This document shows, piece by piece, positions 31,881 to 43,830 of a DNA stretch of 64,000 bases. The notes below the pieces were generated by a model. The model saw only the letters and a list, made by a program, of their open reading frames with translations, did no database searches and was not told where the DNA came from. The position numbers and the translations under genes are program-made. Origin of the DNA: Otis tarda (Eukaryota > Chordata > Aves > Otidiformes > Otididae); assembly GCA_026413225.1 (NCBI GenBank), contig CM048554.1:52069963-52133962 (forward strand), read 5' to 3'. The first letter of the stretch is position 1; every line of letters begins with the position of its first letter.

Positions 31881-32275
31881 GCAGAGAGGACTGTGCTGTG
31901 AGAAATTTTTCATCTGGAGAATAACCAGGGGGCTTTTTTACAGGCTTAGCCTAAGTAAAAGTTAGGTTTAAGGTTGAGAGAAAGAGCGAGCCTCAAGAGC
32001 TGCAGCTGCAGTGGGGCTGGAAAGGGGTGCTCGAAGGGAAGTGTGGGCTGTGGAGAGACCTGGGATGCAAGACCCTTTTTTTCCTGGGTGGTGGCTGATT
32101 GCCCATGTTGAAGGATAATCCTCAGATTGTGGTTATTTTTAGGGTTAGGATTCAGGTTTGGGTTGAGTGAAAGCCTAGAGCTGCAATTGGAGTGAGACTG
32201 CAAAGGGGCTGCCAAAGGAAAGCAAGGGGTACAAAGAGAATGGGCTGTGAGAAGTTTTTCTAATGGTGAAGATGG
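31880..32275. repeat. About 180-bp degenerate tandem duplication with telomere-like hexamers
   Basis: Matching blocks recur about 180 bp apart: GTTAGGTTTAAGGTTGAG (31961) with GGGTTAGGATTCAGG (32142 on), GAGCTGCAG (31997) with GAGCTGCAAT (32178), and GGAAAGGGGTGC with GCAAAGGGGCTGC. GCTGTGAGAA-TTTTT occurs at 31895 and 32244, two periods apart. Each unit contains runs close to TTAGGG hexamers. About 2.2 copies. The minus-strand frame here (LNPNLNPNPK) is only the translated hexamers. Confidence 0.65.
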
Positions 32276-35200
32276 TACAGGGTGGACATCAGACGGTCCA
32301 GCGAAAATTGTCTGCTCTCCTGTTGAATGAACGAGCTGAGCTCGGGCTCAGCAAAATACAATCTAGTGTTGTCTTCCTTCCCTTTCTGACATTCATTTCT
32401 GCAGACGGTTATTAAGAACAGCCTATTTAAAAAGAACATCTTATTGTTAAATATGCCAACATCCAGAAGATCCAGGCTTCAGTACCATTTTCATTCTAAC
32501 TGATTAAAGGAATTATTCATAATTAAAATTAATATATTACATATAATAATTAATTAATTAAAACATATTAAATATCTTACTTTCTGTTAAACATTTCTAC
32601 CTGACCTGCGGCAATTTAAAAGCTCATTCCTTTTTCCCATTCTCATGTATTTCAGGTCCTCTTCTTTCCTAATGCACTTTTTTATTTCCTAGTGTGCCCG
32701 AATTACACCAAGGTCAGTGACAGCAACAACTGAACTCTATTTTTCATAAGCATTTAGTTTTATGAAAGAAATCAGTTCATGACTGCAGAAACAGCTATTA
32801 GTAGTAGGAGTACTTTATTTCAGCTGAAAGCAGAAGAGAAAATGTCAATGTACTAACTTTTTTTTTTTTTTTTTTTTTAACTGAAAGAACAGGATAGCTC
32901 TAGAAAAGAAAAGGTTTCTTTGTATCAGTTTCTCAGTGTAGAGTCTGATGCTGTCCAGGAATAATTCTCTGCTCCACTGAGGCCAGCCTGCAGATAGGGG
33001 CTTAACAATGATGCATTCTCAAATAAAAGCTTCAACCTGCAATCCAGATACAAATACCCTTGGATTTTCATAGTGTATAGAGCTGCACCCATGTGTGAAT
33101 ATCACTTACTCACTTACCTCCTGTACAAATAAAGAAAAGCTTTAAATCTGAATAGGGTAGATAGCAACAACTGTAATGCTTTTTAGCCAGTGGACATCTC
33201 AACAGAAAGCTTTGGAGACGTGCGCAGGTGCCTGTGGGCATTTGTGGAATGCAGCAGACCTTAAGGAAACAGTATCATGCAATACAAGAACAGCATAAGC
33301 TATTCATATTCAGAGCAATATGAACAGAATGAGAATATTGAATAAGAAAAAATAAACATTAAATAAAGAAAAAGAAAGAAACACCCATTACCCTGTGATG
33401 GATCTAGGAGCTTTCTCTGGTGGACTCAGCCCCTTTCTGCACTCAGGCTAAGCTGCCACATGCCTGCTGCTGCAAGCTTTGGGGGGCTGCAGCAGGTGCA
33501 GAGAGGATTCTTCCCCTGGCAAAGCTTTCTGTGAGGTGTTTTTGACTTGGTTGTGCATCAGGGAAAGCAGAGAATGAAAGCCTTGAACACCCAGCAGCTG
33601 TTGGGGTACATGGGTCCTGGCCTGAGGGCAAGGCTCTTCTGAGCTCTCCACTACAGCTCTGGCTACAAAATTTGCTCAAGTAATGTCTGAAAAATGGCTG
33701 CAGTGAAGATAAAAGAGCAGTCTATCTTGACTTTCAGAAGATATTCTTATTGTTTGGATACTCTGACTTAGCTGAATGTAGAAAAATAATTTGAGCAGAC
33801 AGCGAAAATACCTGCTAATTCACTTTAACTTCCTCCAGTGTCACCCTAGGAGCAGGCTGTAGCTGGAAATAATTAGTTGCAGGAGACCTCTAAAACTTTA
33901 CTGTTTCATTTTTTAACTGCTTTGTCCAGGTTGAACATGTCTCACAGCTAGGGGAATGAACCCATTTGCACTTTGTTGCTAACACTGGCCTGTCATCGAG
34001 AGCTTTCTGTGGTTGCGTTTCTGCAGACAGCAGGAATGTGACTTAAATATCGAGTCATTATATCAGATTAAAATGAGAGATACTGAGTTTTGCAGACCAC
34101 CAGCAGAATAAAAGCTTACAGTGTACAAATATAAACCAGTTGATGAGGCACTTTCCCTCAACCCAGGAAGCACAGGCTGAACTTCTGAAGCAAAGGCAGA
34201 AAAACACTTTTCAGCTGGAATTAGGAAAGGAACAGAGCCAGCAATGCTCTTTCACCTCTGTACAAGGCTGTTCCAGGTATTACCCCATAATCCCCCAGAA
34301 ATCAAGGACAATTTTACTTCTGTTTTTCATAGGTGGCAGGCCAGGCTTTTATTTTTGCTCGGGGAAGATTAAAAGATTCAAGACAGGTGTACGGAGATCA
34401 CACAGCTGTACTTATTCCTCCTCTCAGGGAGGCAGGAGTTTCCCACACGCCCCCCCTCCCCACCACACCGCTCAGCTCCTACAGAGGAGATTTCCTTTCT
34501 GTGTGTCTTTTGATAGCACCAACAAGCACCTGCTGAACGTAAGGGGAAAAAAAAGAAACCCAGTGCAAATAGACTGACTCAGGGAAACCAGAGATACCCT
34601 GTCCAAGCAGGGAAGTACTAGTACTCTGACTGAGTTCAGTGTCTTCCCTTTGGAGCCCAGCGTATCTGCCTTTTGAACCAACTACAATGGTCTTGTGATT
34701 TGGATTTTTTAGTTGATCTAAACAGTGTAGCAACAGCCTGCATGTTCTTTGCATGCTCATGTAGCCAATATCTCAACTATCTGCAAAGACTGCGAAAACT
34801 ATCAATTTTCTAGAGCCCCCAGTGCCTCCCATGCCTTTTAACAGCCACTCGATTGCCAACAGGCACCTCCTTTAGCTTTCGGGGTCTGGTTTACTGTTTC
34901 TCTTTCTGCCACACGGAAGAAAATCCCTGTTCAAATAGCTCCCAAATACACTAGCATGACTTTTTTTTTTTTAATGGTTTATAGGAACATTTCTCATAAT
35001 GATGGAGACTCCCCAGCACAGTGACGCTAAGTCTTTCACACTGTCCTGGTTCCGGATCAGGGCACTGTGCAGAGGGAGCTGGGGCAGCTGGCTCAGCATA
35101 GCCCTGTGCTGGGAAACATGTCTCTACTTTATTCTAAAAATTAATTTTCAGTCCACCTGCACTTGTTCTGAACCACAAAAACCACCTCTCCCAAAGAGGG

Positions 35201-36170
35201 AGCCCTTACACTCTCCTTCTTACCACTTCTACTACTGCACTACCCTCCACTCCTAAATAGGAGGCAAACCTTGAGTGTTGCTGTTTTATTACCCAAACCA
35301 CATCCCCATCACTCCCAAAAACACAGCCCACCTCTTCCAAAGAAGACACCCTTCTTGACTGTAACATGCTCCACTCCCAGTTTCAAGCCCCCACCTTTCT
35401 CTCAAGTGGGTGTAATTTAGGTTTAATACCAAAACCCACCAACCTTATTTGATTTTTTTTTTTCGGTTTAGGTGAGATTTTCTTTGAACTTTGAGTCTTT
35501 ATTATACAAAGTAAATTAGTAGGCAAGGCATTACAATAAAATACTCTCCTACACCATGAAAGGCAGGTTTTATTTCATTTTCACTACAAAGCTGACAGTT
35601 GTGTTGCCTTTCTCTTCTTTAATTAAGTCCAGAGTCTTTCTGAACTTTATTTAATTATATTATAATAGCACTATAAGAAGTGATCTTACTTGATAATTTA
35701 CAGTGACCTCTCTTGAAATAAACTCCAATATCTTTTTTACTTTCTCTCTTGAAATAAAGTTAAACAGTGTCACTTCTATCAAAATCTACTCCATGCAGAT
35801 GAAAGTTCATTGCCTGTTTAACAGATGTTATAGCTTAGAAACAGATTGTTCCGCAAACCTTATGCTTTCTTTCAGATTTCTGGACATTCAGACTTACAGC
35901 GGTACAGTAAGTTGCTGGGGAAGCACTTCAGCTCCACCTGGCCTTCCTCAGCTCAGGCAGAAGGGGCTGAAGCAGCCAGCTGTGTCGTGACTTTGCTTTT
36001 GGAAAAGCAATTGCATTAGCTCTCCACTCTGGTGCCATTGCACTGCACAGGCAAACTCAGCTCTGCCCTCTATGCTGCTATACCAGTCCCTTACAAAAGT
36101 CCTGTTTCCATCAACTTGCACCAAACTGCTGTTGTCTCCTCCAACATTGCACCTCAAAATAGGTCCAGCA
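32276..36170. other. Intergenic, low-complexity patches only
   Basis: Contains an AT-rich patch with repeated TTAA/ATTA at 32518-32575, a 22-bp T run at 32857-32878, and a C-rich stretch at 35170-35400 where a block like CCACCTCT-CCAAAGA recurs about 150 bp later. GC rises around 33,430-33,650 and 34,400-34,500 without a recognisable gene. Confidence 0.5.
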
Positions 36171-36177
36171 GTCTTTC

Positions 36178-36330
36178 TACAGTAACACTCCGCCATCAAC
36201 AAATTCGTGCATGAAAACTCCCACAAAAACACTCCTCCATCAACAAAGTCCTACAAGAAAAATGCCACAACAGAATTACGCCATCAACAAATTTCCACTT
36301 GAAAATTTCCACAGGAATACTCCACCAGCC
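36178..36330. repeat. 44-bp minisatellite, about 3.4 copies
   Basis: Units start at 36178, 36222, 36266 and 36310, exactly 44 bp apart. Shared landmarks are CACA-AA-ACTCC, GCCATCAACAAA (36193 region, CTCCATCAACAAAG, CGCCATCAACAAAT) and a GAAAA block before the next unit. Copies differ at many positions, so the array is old. Confidence 0.8.
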
Positions 36331-39300
36331 CTCCCTCAGCCCAGGGCAGGAGCTGGTGCCTATCTACTGAGCCCAGGTGGCCACTTGGCTCACCCATGAG
36401 CAGGTCTGCCCGGGACACATGGAGGCTCAGAGCACTTAATGAGCCAAGGGGCTTCAGAGGTTGCTGGGAGGCCAATGCTGTAGCACCCCGAATACAGGGC
36501 TGCCATGCTGCTTAGACTGCCGGGAGGTGGTGAAGAGTCCTCTCTTGCTCACAGCAGGGCAGGGGGTCCAGAGGCATCAAATCCCTTCCCTGCGCAAGCA
36601 GAAAGCAACTCTCATCTTCATTACAGTGCTTACCCTCCCGGGCAGCTCAAGGAACCACCAGGCAGATCAGGGGCATGGAAATTGAAAGAACAGCATTTTA
36701 AAACAGATTTCTTTCCAGGCAAAGGAAATGAAACTGGCAGCAGCCTCCCGTGGCCAGCCCTCTCGGCCACACTGATGCTGCACAGGGTGAAGGTGGGAGC
36801 TGCCCCGTCTCTCGGGGGGACATCCTGCAGGAATGTGGGCATGCCACGCACCACAGTTACTGGCATCAAAAATTATTTAAGGCACAGAGGGCAGTGAGAG
36901 TATAATATCTCGAGTGTGCTGCCGGTGCTCATGGATGTTATACTCACCCAGTGGATTAATAGAGGGGTTTGGATTCAGTCTTAGCTGTTAATCCTTTCAG
37001 TGTCACAGGAATCAAACATATCAATTTTCTATCAAGGTTGGTTGTAAGATTATGTGGGCCTGCTCCTTGTCAAATTATACGTAATTCCCCCTTTCTAAAG
37101 CATCCTGGGACAAGCGTTGTTCCATAAAGAGCCAAGGGACATTGTTGCCCTGCAAAATTGTATATTTCTAGTTTGAAAGAAAACATCCTTTTCCCTTAGC
37201 ACACAATTGCAGGCTTGGGTAGATAATGGATATGAGGCTGCATTACAGAAATTTGTTGTCAAAGCCAATGCCATGTCTTTATTTTAATTTAAAAAGGCAA
37301 ACATAGTTGCTGAATAGCAACTTATACAAAAACTGTTTTCAGTAATATTCCATTAAAAACTAACAGTCTTCATTTGTTAAGGTTTCAGATAGGCAACAGT
37401 GAGAGAAAGACCCTTTTAAAAAACGTATTCAAAGCATTCAGAAGCATTTATTTCAATGATTGACTACTGAATAGTGTATCTTTTTCTAACATTTTTGCAA
37501 ATACATCAATTAGTTTTTCTTCACTTAGGTTATCTGTGATTATTAGATATTAATTTATAACTCTAGAACTGTTTTCAGAATATGAATTCATTTAGTTGTC
37601 CTGTATAAGTTAGTAAGACCACACTCTGCTCTCCTAGCCCAAAGCAGATAATTTGTTTTTCCTCTGCCAAATTTTGATAATTCTTCCATTCTTTTTTCAT
37701 GCGCATCAAGGTCATCTGTTGCTGTAGTTCATGTTACTTTGTTTCTGACAGACTGGAATTACGTTTGCCAAAAACCAAAACTAAACAACTCACCCAACAA
37801 TTTACACATTAAGTCAATTTATTGATGTTCATCGTTTGACATATTACCAATGATTCACTAAGCTGCAGTTAGAAAGACAAATCTGCTGTTTATTCTGTAA
37901 TCTCTTCAGCTAGAGATCAGACATCTGTTTGTAAAGCAATTTTTTATAAAAGCATGGAGAAGTCTTGCTGGCACCCATCTGGTTAATATATATTCCCAAC
38001 TATATTTCAAGTTTCTGGTAAAGTAATCTTATCCACTTGCTCTGCGACTTAAAATATCTTATGGTGGCCACTGACCACAAATCATGTGTCCACATGTGTC
38101 TAATTTCAGAGCTCTGTTTCACCTGATTTACTGTGAAATACAAAGGAGTTACAGTAGCTACAGACTGAAGGTTTACAACAAAGTGCAGCCTTGTCTCCCT
38201 TCAATAGCAAGTAAACTGATAGCTAAACTAAATATCAGGTACTTCTGAAATTCAATACCTATTAACTTTGTTTTGTCCAAAAAAAAAAAAGTCTATGTAC
38301 ATTTGTCTTTGGTCAACAATTGGTTTTATCCCAAAATATTTGGTTTTTTTTTTTAAAAAAAAAGAAGTAACTGCACTAGACCACAGGCGCCGAGGCTGAG
38401 GTGCGCCTTGAGAGCCTGTGTTCGCTCCCTGCTTGAAAGGGCCCTTACAAAACAAAACATTACCCTAGATCTAAATTATCAGCCCTTCATGGGTCTTTTT
38501 AGGCACCTATCCAGTTCCTACCAATGCCTGAACAGGAACATGAGCAAGTCACAACCGAGTCCATAAGCAGGTTCCCTGACTTCCATGTCTCCAGGCTCTG
38601 GTACAGCATCCTCCATGGCTCTGAATGCAGCCTCAGAGGGGAGAAAGATACCATCTGAAGTGCTGACCATAAGGCCCCATTTTAATTCCTTTTGAAATGC
38701 CATTTCTGGGGAAAGGCATGCCAAAGAGTACAAGGACTGGCTGCAAGGCTACAGCCAGCTACCAGGACACTCCCTGTTGTCAGGGGATAATGTGGGCAAG
38801 TATTTGTTACAACAGGGGCATCACCTTCATCATTTTAATTCAGGACATAGTCATGACTTTCTGATGAAGTAATAATTACAGAGCTGAAGAATATATTACA
38901 TCCTTTTGCTTTTTATTTTTTTCTTTTTTTTTTTTGCCACCTAAGGGCTCATAAAAGTGATTTGGATGAGTTTCAAAAGCAAAGGCTTTAAAAAACACAT
39001 GGATGCTTACACACATGTGCATTGCACATCAGCAACATCTGCAGCATAGCTATGAACACTACAAAGAAATGTAGCCAGATCCTCAGGAGATATTATGTCT
39101 GTGGACCAATACCAGTTTACATTAGCTGTGGGTGGAGGCCAAAGAATCCAATGACCTCTGAAACAAATCTGGTAATGATAATACAACTTCTGCTGCAATA
39201 AACCGTATTAAAATAAACAAACAACCCCCCTGCCAAGTGCTGTTTAAAGTTGAAAAGCTTTATCAATCTCAGCAGAGGCCAAAGACTGAGTGAACTAAAA

Positions 39301-40110
39301 TCTTATTCATAAATACAGGCTTTTAAAGTCCAGGCTGAGAAGCACTGGCATAGAAGAGACAGAGAAACTTCAGCTTTCAGGCAATGATAAGGTGAGCTTC
39401 CAGAATTTCCTCTAAATTGCATAAAATCCTCACATCCATGATCCAAGCACCTCACAGTGGAATTTAAGTCACACATGGATGTGGAGAAAACAAGGCAATT
39501 CAGCTGGGTGGTTTTGCTGTTTGAACAAAGTAAGACGAAGAAGCATTAATCCAGAATATTGAAAACTTCCCATAAATGACTCTTTCCATTCTTTGGCCCA
39601 ATTTAACTCTGGGCTGAAGCTGTGAAGCTGTATGGGAGTATTTTATAAACTTAGCTGAGAGCATGATGTGGTTTTATATACACATTTATGCAGAACATCT
39701 TGCACAGTGCTCTACAAACAATGACTTAGATACTGCAAATGCACCAGCTATGTAAGCAAATGTGGCAGCAGCTCTATTTCAGTAATAGCTGGCACAAAGT
39801 CGATCCCATCTTATGGAGAAAGGAATGTTGGCCAGGCCATCAGAAGAAGAATTATTCCCCAGCCTGTTTCTAAAGGCGTGATGGATTCCCAGCCTCCTCC
39901 TGGATGCTGGCAGCGCAAGGGAAGGCAGGACCCAGATCACAGCCTTGTGAGGATGCCCGCAACCCAGGCGTTGCAAAATTTCACACTGAGTTTAGGCATT
40001 CTCGCCTTTTTCCCATCCTGCTTTGGATAGATGTGATGTCACCTCATCTAGTTCCTGCCTAGTAGCATTTCATAAGCACTCCTTAATTTTAGCTTGCAAG
40101 TACTTTTCAA
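36331..40110. other. Intergenic, no gene seen
   Basis: 36,331-36,900 is GC-richer with overlapping frames on both strands, but no motif, splice pattern or CpG island. The remainder is A/T-rich with A and T runs at 38280-38290, 38343-38362 and 38914-38935. Confidence 0.5.
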
Positions 40111-40113
40111 GTA

Positions 40114-40177
40114 ATAATGGCAAGTGTTGAAATGTTTATGTTCCCATCTAAACTTGAGGAGCACATCTTATCTTTAA
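40114..40177 (+). repeat. Local duplication, copy 1
   Basis: AATAATGGCAAGTGTTGAAA at 40114 on, then a 45-bp block at 40133-40177 (TGTTTATGTTCCCATCT through ATCTTTAA), recur about 1 kb to the right. The 45-bp blocks differ at only three positions. Weaker similarity may continue to the right (CAGCAGATCTTGC-TTTATAAC versus CAGCTGCTCTGCTGATTTTATAAC). Confidence 0.8.
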
Positions 40178-40325
40178 CGATGCTGCTAGTCTTAAGCTCT
40201 TTGTTTTTGTCAGCAGATCTTGCTTTATAACACAAAATCTCTGATCAGCTCTCTTAGGGGAGAAAAACACAATAGTTACATAGTTGCCGCAGTAGAAAGA
40301 CCAAATGGTTGAATTAATGATAATG

Positions 40326-40339
40326 CCACAAGATGGTGC
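40326..40339 (+). promoter_or_regulatory. Candidate CTCF site
   Basis: CCACAAGATGGTGC fits the CTCF core (CCASYAGRKGGCRS) at 12 of 14 positions by eye. Single motif in intergenic DNA; occupancy cannot be judged from sequence. Confidence 0.35.
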
Positions 40340-40943
40340 TGGACATTTAATTGACACAGGTCCTTGAAACTTTTCAGTATATTGCTTAAAAATTGTTAGC
40401 TTTGTATTTTCTCTGACTAAACCTCTCCTCAGTTGATGTATATGCTCTGAATCTGTGCTGGCTCACTGCGTGGGGATATCCAAACAGGCTGGCATTTCAC
40501 CCAGAGTGGATAACAAGTTTTCTCTTTTATACTGTTCTTAAAACATCATTGGTGCTGCTTTACAGTTGTGAATCCCAAGATGAATTCAAGGCAGGTCAGC
40601 AAAACTTTGATCCTACTATGGAAAAGCCTCCCAGATTAATACTGCTTTCCAAGACCCTCTGTGGATCATAGCAATCTGGAATGGTAAGCTGACAGCATAA
40701 TTCAATTTTCATGGCAATTGTGATGCTTTTTTGTTTTGAAAGAGAAAAATTCGTAGAAGCAGAAGATATATAATTTCATTCAATTCAATAAAATCTCTAG
40801 AAAAAAGACATCTCAGAAAAGATTACCTGCCTGTTATAGGTTATAATGCACTCTTGAACACAGAGATCTGATCATTATTTTTTTTTTATTAATGTCTCTC
40901 TAAAATGAAATTTTCAGTATTCAGACTGATAATGCTGATAACA

Positions 40944-40967
40944 TTTCCTAAACAAATGTTTAGGAAA
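40944..40967. repeat. Perfect 10-bp hairpin
   Basis: TTTCCTAAAC at 40944-40953 and GTTTAGGAAA at 40958-40967 are exact reverse complements around the 4-base loop AAAT. Confidence 0.85.
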
Positions 40968-40982
40968 AAAATACAGCATTAA

Positions 40983-41045
40983 AACTTTTAGGCCAGATTC
41001 TCAGTAAGATCAGTGGACCTACAGAGATTTATAGCCACTGCAGAT
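40983..41045 (+). repeat. Possible ancient sauropsid interspersed repeat
   Basis: AGGCCAGATTCTCAG followed by GTGGACCTACAGAGATTTAT resembles a repeat with GGCCAGATTCTCAG and a TTTACACC-type core that is common in turtle, crocodile and bird DNA. Recognition is from memory and the copy is degraded. Confidence 0.3.
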
Positions 41046-41114
41046 TTTTAAGTATAAAAAGCATTTGATTCATGCTTTTATGAACTTGATAGAATTTGGA
41101 TTTGGATCCTGAAA

Positions 41115-41209
41115 ATAATGGGAAGTATTGAAATCTGGAATCTGAATATCCTGAAGTCTAGAAGTGTTTATGTTCCCATCTGAGCTTGAGGAGCACATCC
41201 TATCTTTAA
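41115..41209 (+). repeat. Local duplication, copy 2
   Basis: AATAATGGGAAGTATTGAAA at 41115 on and the 45-bp block at 41165-41209 match copy 1 at 40114-40177. Copy 2 has about 30 extra bases between the two blocks (41136-41164). The 130-codon frame that begins at 41,164 inside this repeat has no recognisable family and is probably chance. Confidence 0.8.
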
Positions 41210-41764
41210 TTTGTGGTGCCTCCGTGCTCTACAGGATTTGCGGTCTCCTTTCCCACAGGCAATACCTCCTACAGTCTCTTTTTTCCAGCTGCTCTGCTGA
41301 TTTTATAACCAGTCAATCCAGAACAACACAGAAGATGCAAACTTCTAATATACAGCATCAGCTGCATCTCTCCATTTGTTTATTTTCCTTACTGATAGAG
41401 ATGAGTGGTTTCAGTGGCAACAAGAATAATGTGTCCAGCTTCCCTGTTACCTCCAGCTTGGAATATGGTAGTCATCTCTCGTCCTACTTTGTTTTTACAC
41501 CACTTTACTGTACTAGTCTTTTCCCTAAAGTGCATGCCATCCACTTGGGCATATGATGAAAGCAGAAAGGGTGTGACTTTTGTTTATAGTCAGCATCACT
41601 CCCAGGCCTGTATTAGAGATGTTGTTAAACAGAAAAGGTTAAAAACTTGTCAGTATTCACTGAAAATACTGACCATATTTTCTATATGTAAAATAAGAAT
41701 AGTTTGTATCTATGAATAAAATTGTATATGATGATCTCACAGTCTTTCATTGAGATAACAATAC

Positions 41765-41905
41765 ATTATTTTCTCAAATTGAAAGATGGAGAAATTAGAG
41801 CACAGAAAGTTCAAGAGAATTATACAAAAATGAATTGGGTTCAATGTCAAATCTAAATTCCTGGATTTCTAATTGTCTGTCCATTCCTTTCACAATTTGC
41901 ATACA
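41765..41905 (+). repeat. Decayed MIR/L2-like fragment
   Basis: GATGGAGAAATTAGAGCACA, GAAAGTTCAAGAGAATTA and then TTCCTGGATTTCTAATTGTC follow the order of the MIR/L2 tail (GATGGGGAAACTGAGGCACA, GAGGTTAAGTGACTTG, the CAGGATTTGAACCC region). Similarity is partial, consistent with great age. Confidence 0.45.
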
Positions 41906-43770
41906 CTACATTATATTGAATGAAAATTACTGAGTGTTTAACATTCCATTTTAAATAACGCAATCAACGGAAAAATCAGCAGCTCACAAAGTACTAATTC
42001 TGGGTCTATTTTTAAATACAACTATCCAAATATTTTGCCATAGTTTCTCATCATTGATTTAGTACTACTTGGTCATTTTGCAGTAATTAATGTGACATTT
42101 TTGCTTTAAAATTTTTTTTTTTATGTAAACACAGTATCAATTAGACTTACTGCAACAGCAGATAGTGGTAAGAATACAATTGCTCTTAAAATGGCATTAT
42201 GGAAAGGAGTATATTTTCCTAGGCATTCTTCTGTGTGTGTGTTGCAGGGTGTGGGGGAGGTTGGCTTTCTTCCATTTAACCCTTCAGTGTGGCTGGCAGA
42301 ATGCATTATTTGGTTTCCTATTGTTATTCTAAACAATGATGGAAACGTGGTAGATTGCTACGTAAGTAAAACTAAAATTCTTAATCTAAAGAATTCTGGA
42401 TTTTCCTAAGCACATTCAAGTTTAGAATATTACATGGATTGCCACAGATTCTTAATGGGAGGGGGAAGCTTGGTGTTTACATAATGTCTTCTGTACCAAC
42501 TGTGTGGTTTCTGAAAAATGTGGTGGAATATTCATACTCCACACCCTATGTAAGTGATACAGTTATTATAGCCTTCTGACAAGTGTAAATTACAGAATAA
42601 AATCTGCATTCCAAGTCATTCATAGTCCTCTCACGCTGTCTGTCGCTGCTGGTGTACTTGCTTGGTTTAGGATTCCCTTGCGCTACAGGGCCTAAGAAGG
42701 CCTTAATGAAAATGAAACTCATGGCCTAATGCTTTGATCATCTCACTAATCTCTCCATTGCATCACCCTTTCAACTACCTACCCAAAGTCAAAGGGAGGG
42801 AAAAAATCTAATTTATCATGACACTTGTTACAATGTTATTATTACAATACTTCCTAAGTAGACCTGGCTATAACTAATGAAATAGTGAAGAGCTAACCCT
42901 TTGAAACTTTCTGCCTCATCCCTGGGATGTTTAGAAATATGGAGAAGCCACGATGTCTTGTGATTTCCAAGGGAACGTTCGAGCCAGTCACCATTCTGCC
43001 TGCCCTGGCCCACAGCATCAGGCAAGGGAGGGCCAAGTGATGCAAAAGAGACTCTGCATTTAGGGCTTGATTTTATTTTGCCTTCAAACATGCAGGCATG
43101 CTTACACCTGAGCAAAAAAGGTAAAAACCCTGCACATTTTGTGCTTCCCTGACACATATAGGCAGGATACAGAGTCACTTCCTGCCACCGTACTTGGTGC
43201 CTACATTGATCCTTACTTGGCTGGTTGTCCTAGTGCGATTGTTTATGCACATCTCTTGGGCAAAACAACCTATGAGTTTGCTCATTATATATCATTATGT
43301 ACCATTGTTTACCATTCTGAGGGAGCACACTCTATGAACAAGCATACTGAGTACAAGGTTTGGGTCTATAAAGCAACTTTCAGAGAACTTCAGGGCGTTT
43401 TGGTTTAAAACTGTCCCTAATTATCTGGAAGCACCATTGAGGTGGTATAAATTCTGATGTGTGTGCGTTAAAGGAATAAGGGTGATATTTCACACTGCTG
43501 GGGGTATTATCATTATTCTAGATAAAGTGCACCATCACAATACTGACTTGAAACTTGGCTTAGCAGAGTGTAATATATGACTTGGAGCAGTCATTGAAAA
43601 CTCTTTGTGAATACTGTGGCAAAGGCTAGTGTAAATAAAGGAAGATCAAAGTAAACTTTGAAGTAGGAATGGAGCCTGACATAGCCTAGCAAGACATACT
43701 GTGCTTAGGCATAACTCAACAAACTGGAAATTTTCCATTTCCTGTCCAAGACACCAGCCTTAAGACTTAC
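41906..43770. other. Intergenic, no gene seen
   Basis: A/T-rich DNA with a T run at 42111-42121 and a short GT run at 42232-42243. No repeat family or gene recognised. Confidence 0.5.
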
Positions 43771-43776
43771 TTTTTC

Positions 43777-43830
43777 ATTATTATTACTATTATTATTATT
43801 ATTGTTGTTATTATTATTATTATTATTATA
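43777..43830 (+). repeat. ATT microsatellite
   Basis: About 18 ATT units with two interruptions (ACT near 43786 and GTTGTT near 43804). Confidence 0.95.

Noticed and set aside
31946..32215. 89-codon minus-strand frame with NPNLNPNPK repeats
   Set aside because: The peptide is the translation of telomere-like hexamers in a tandem repeat.
41164..41556. 130-codon plus-strand frame
   Set aside because: It begins inside a locally duplicated block, has no recognisable family, and the other copy of the block is not open in the same way.
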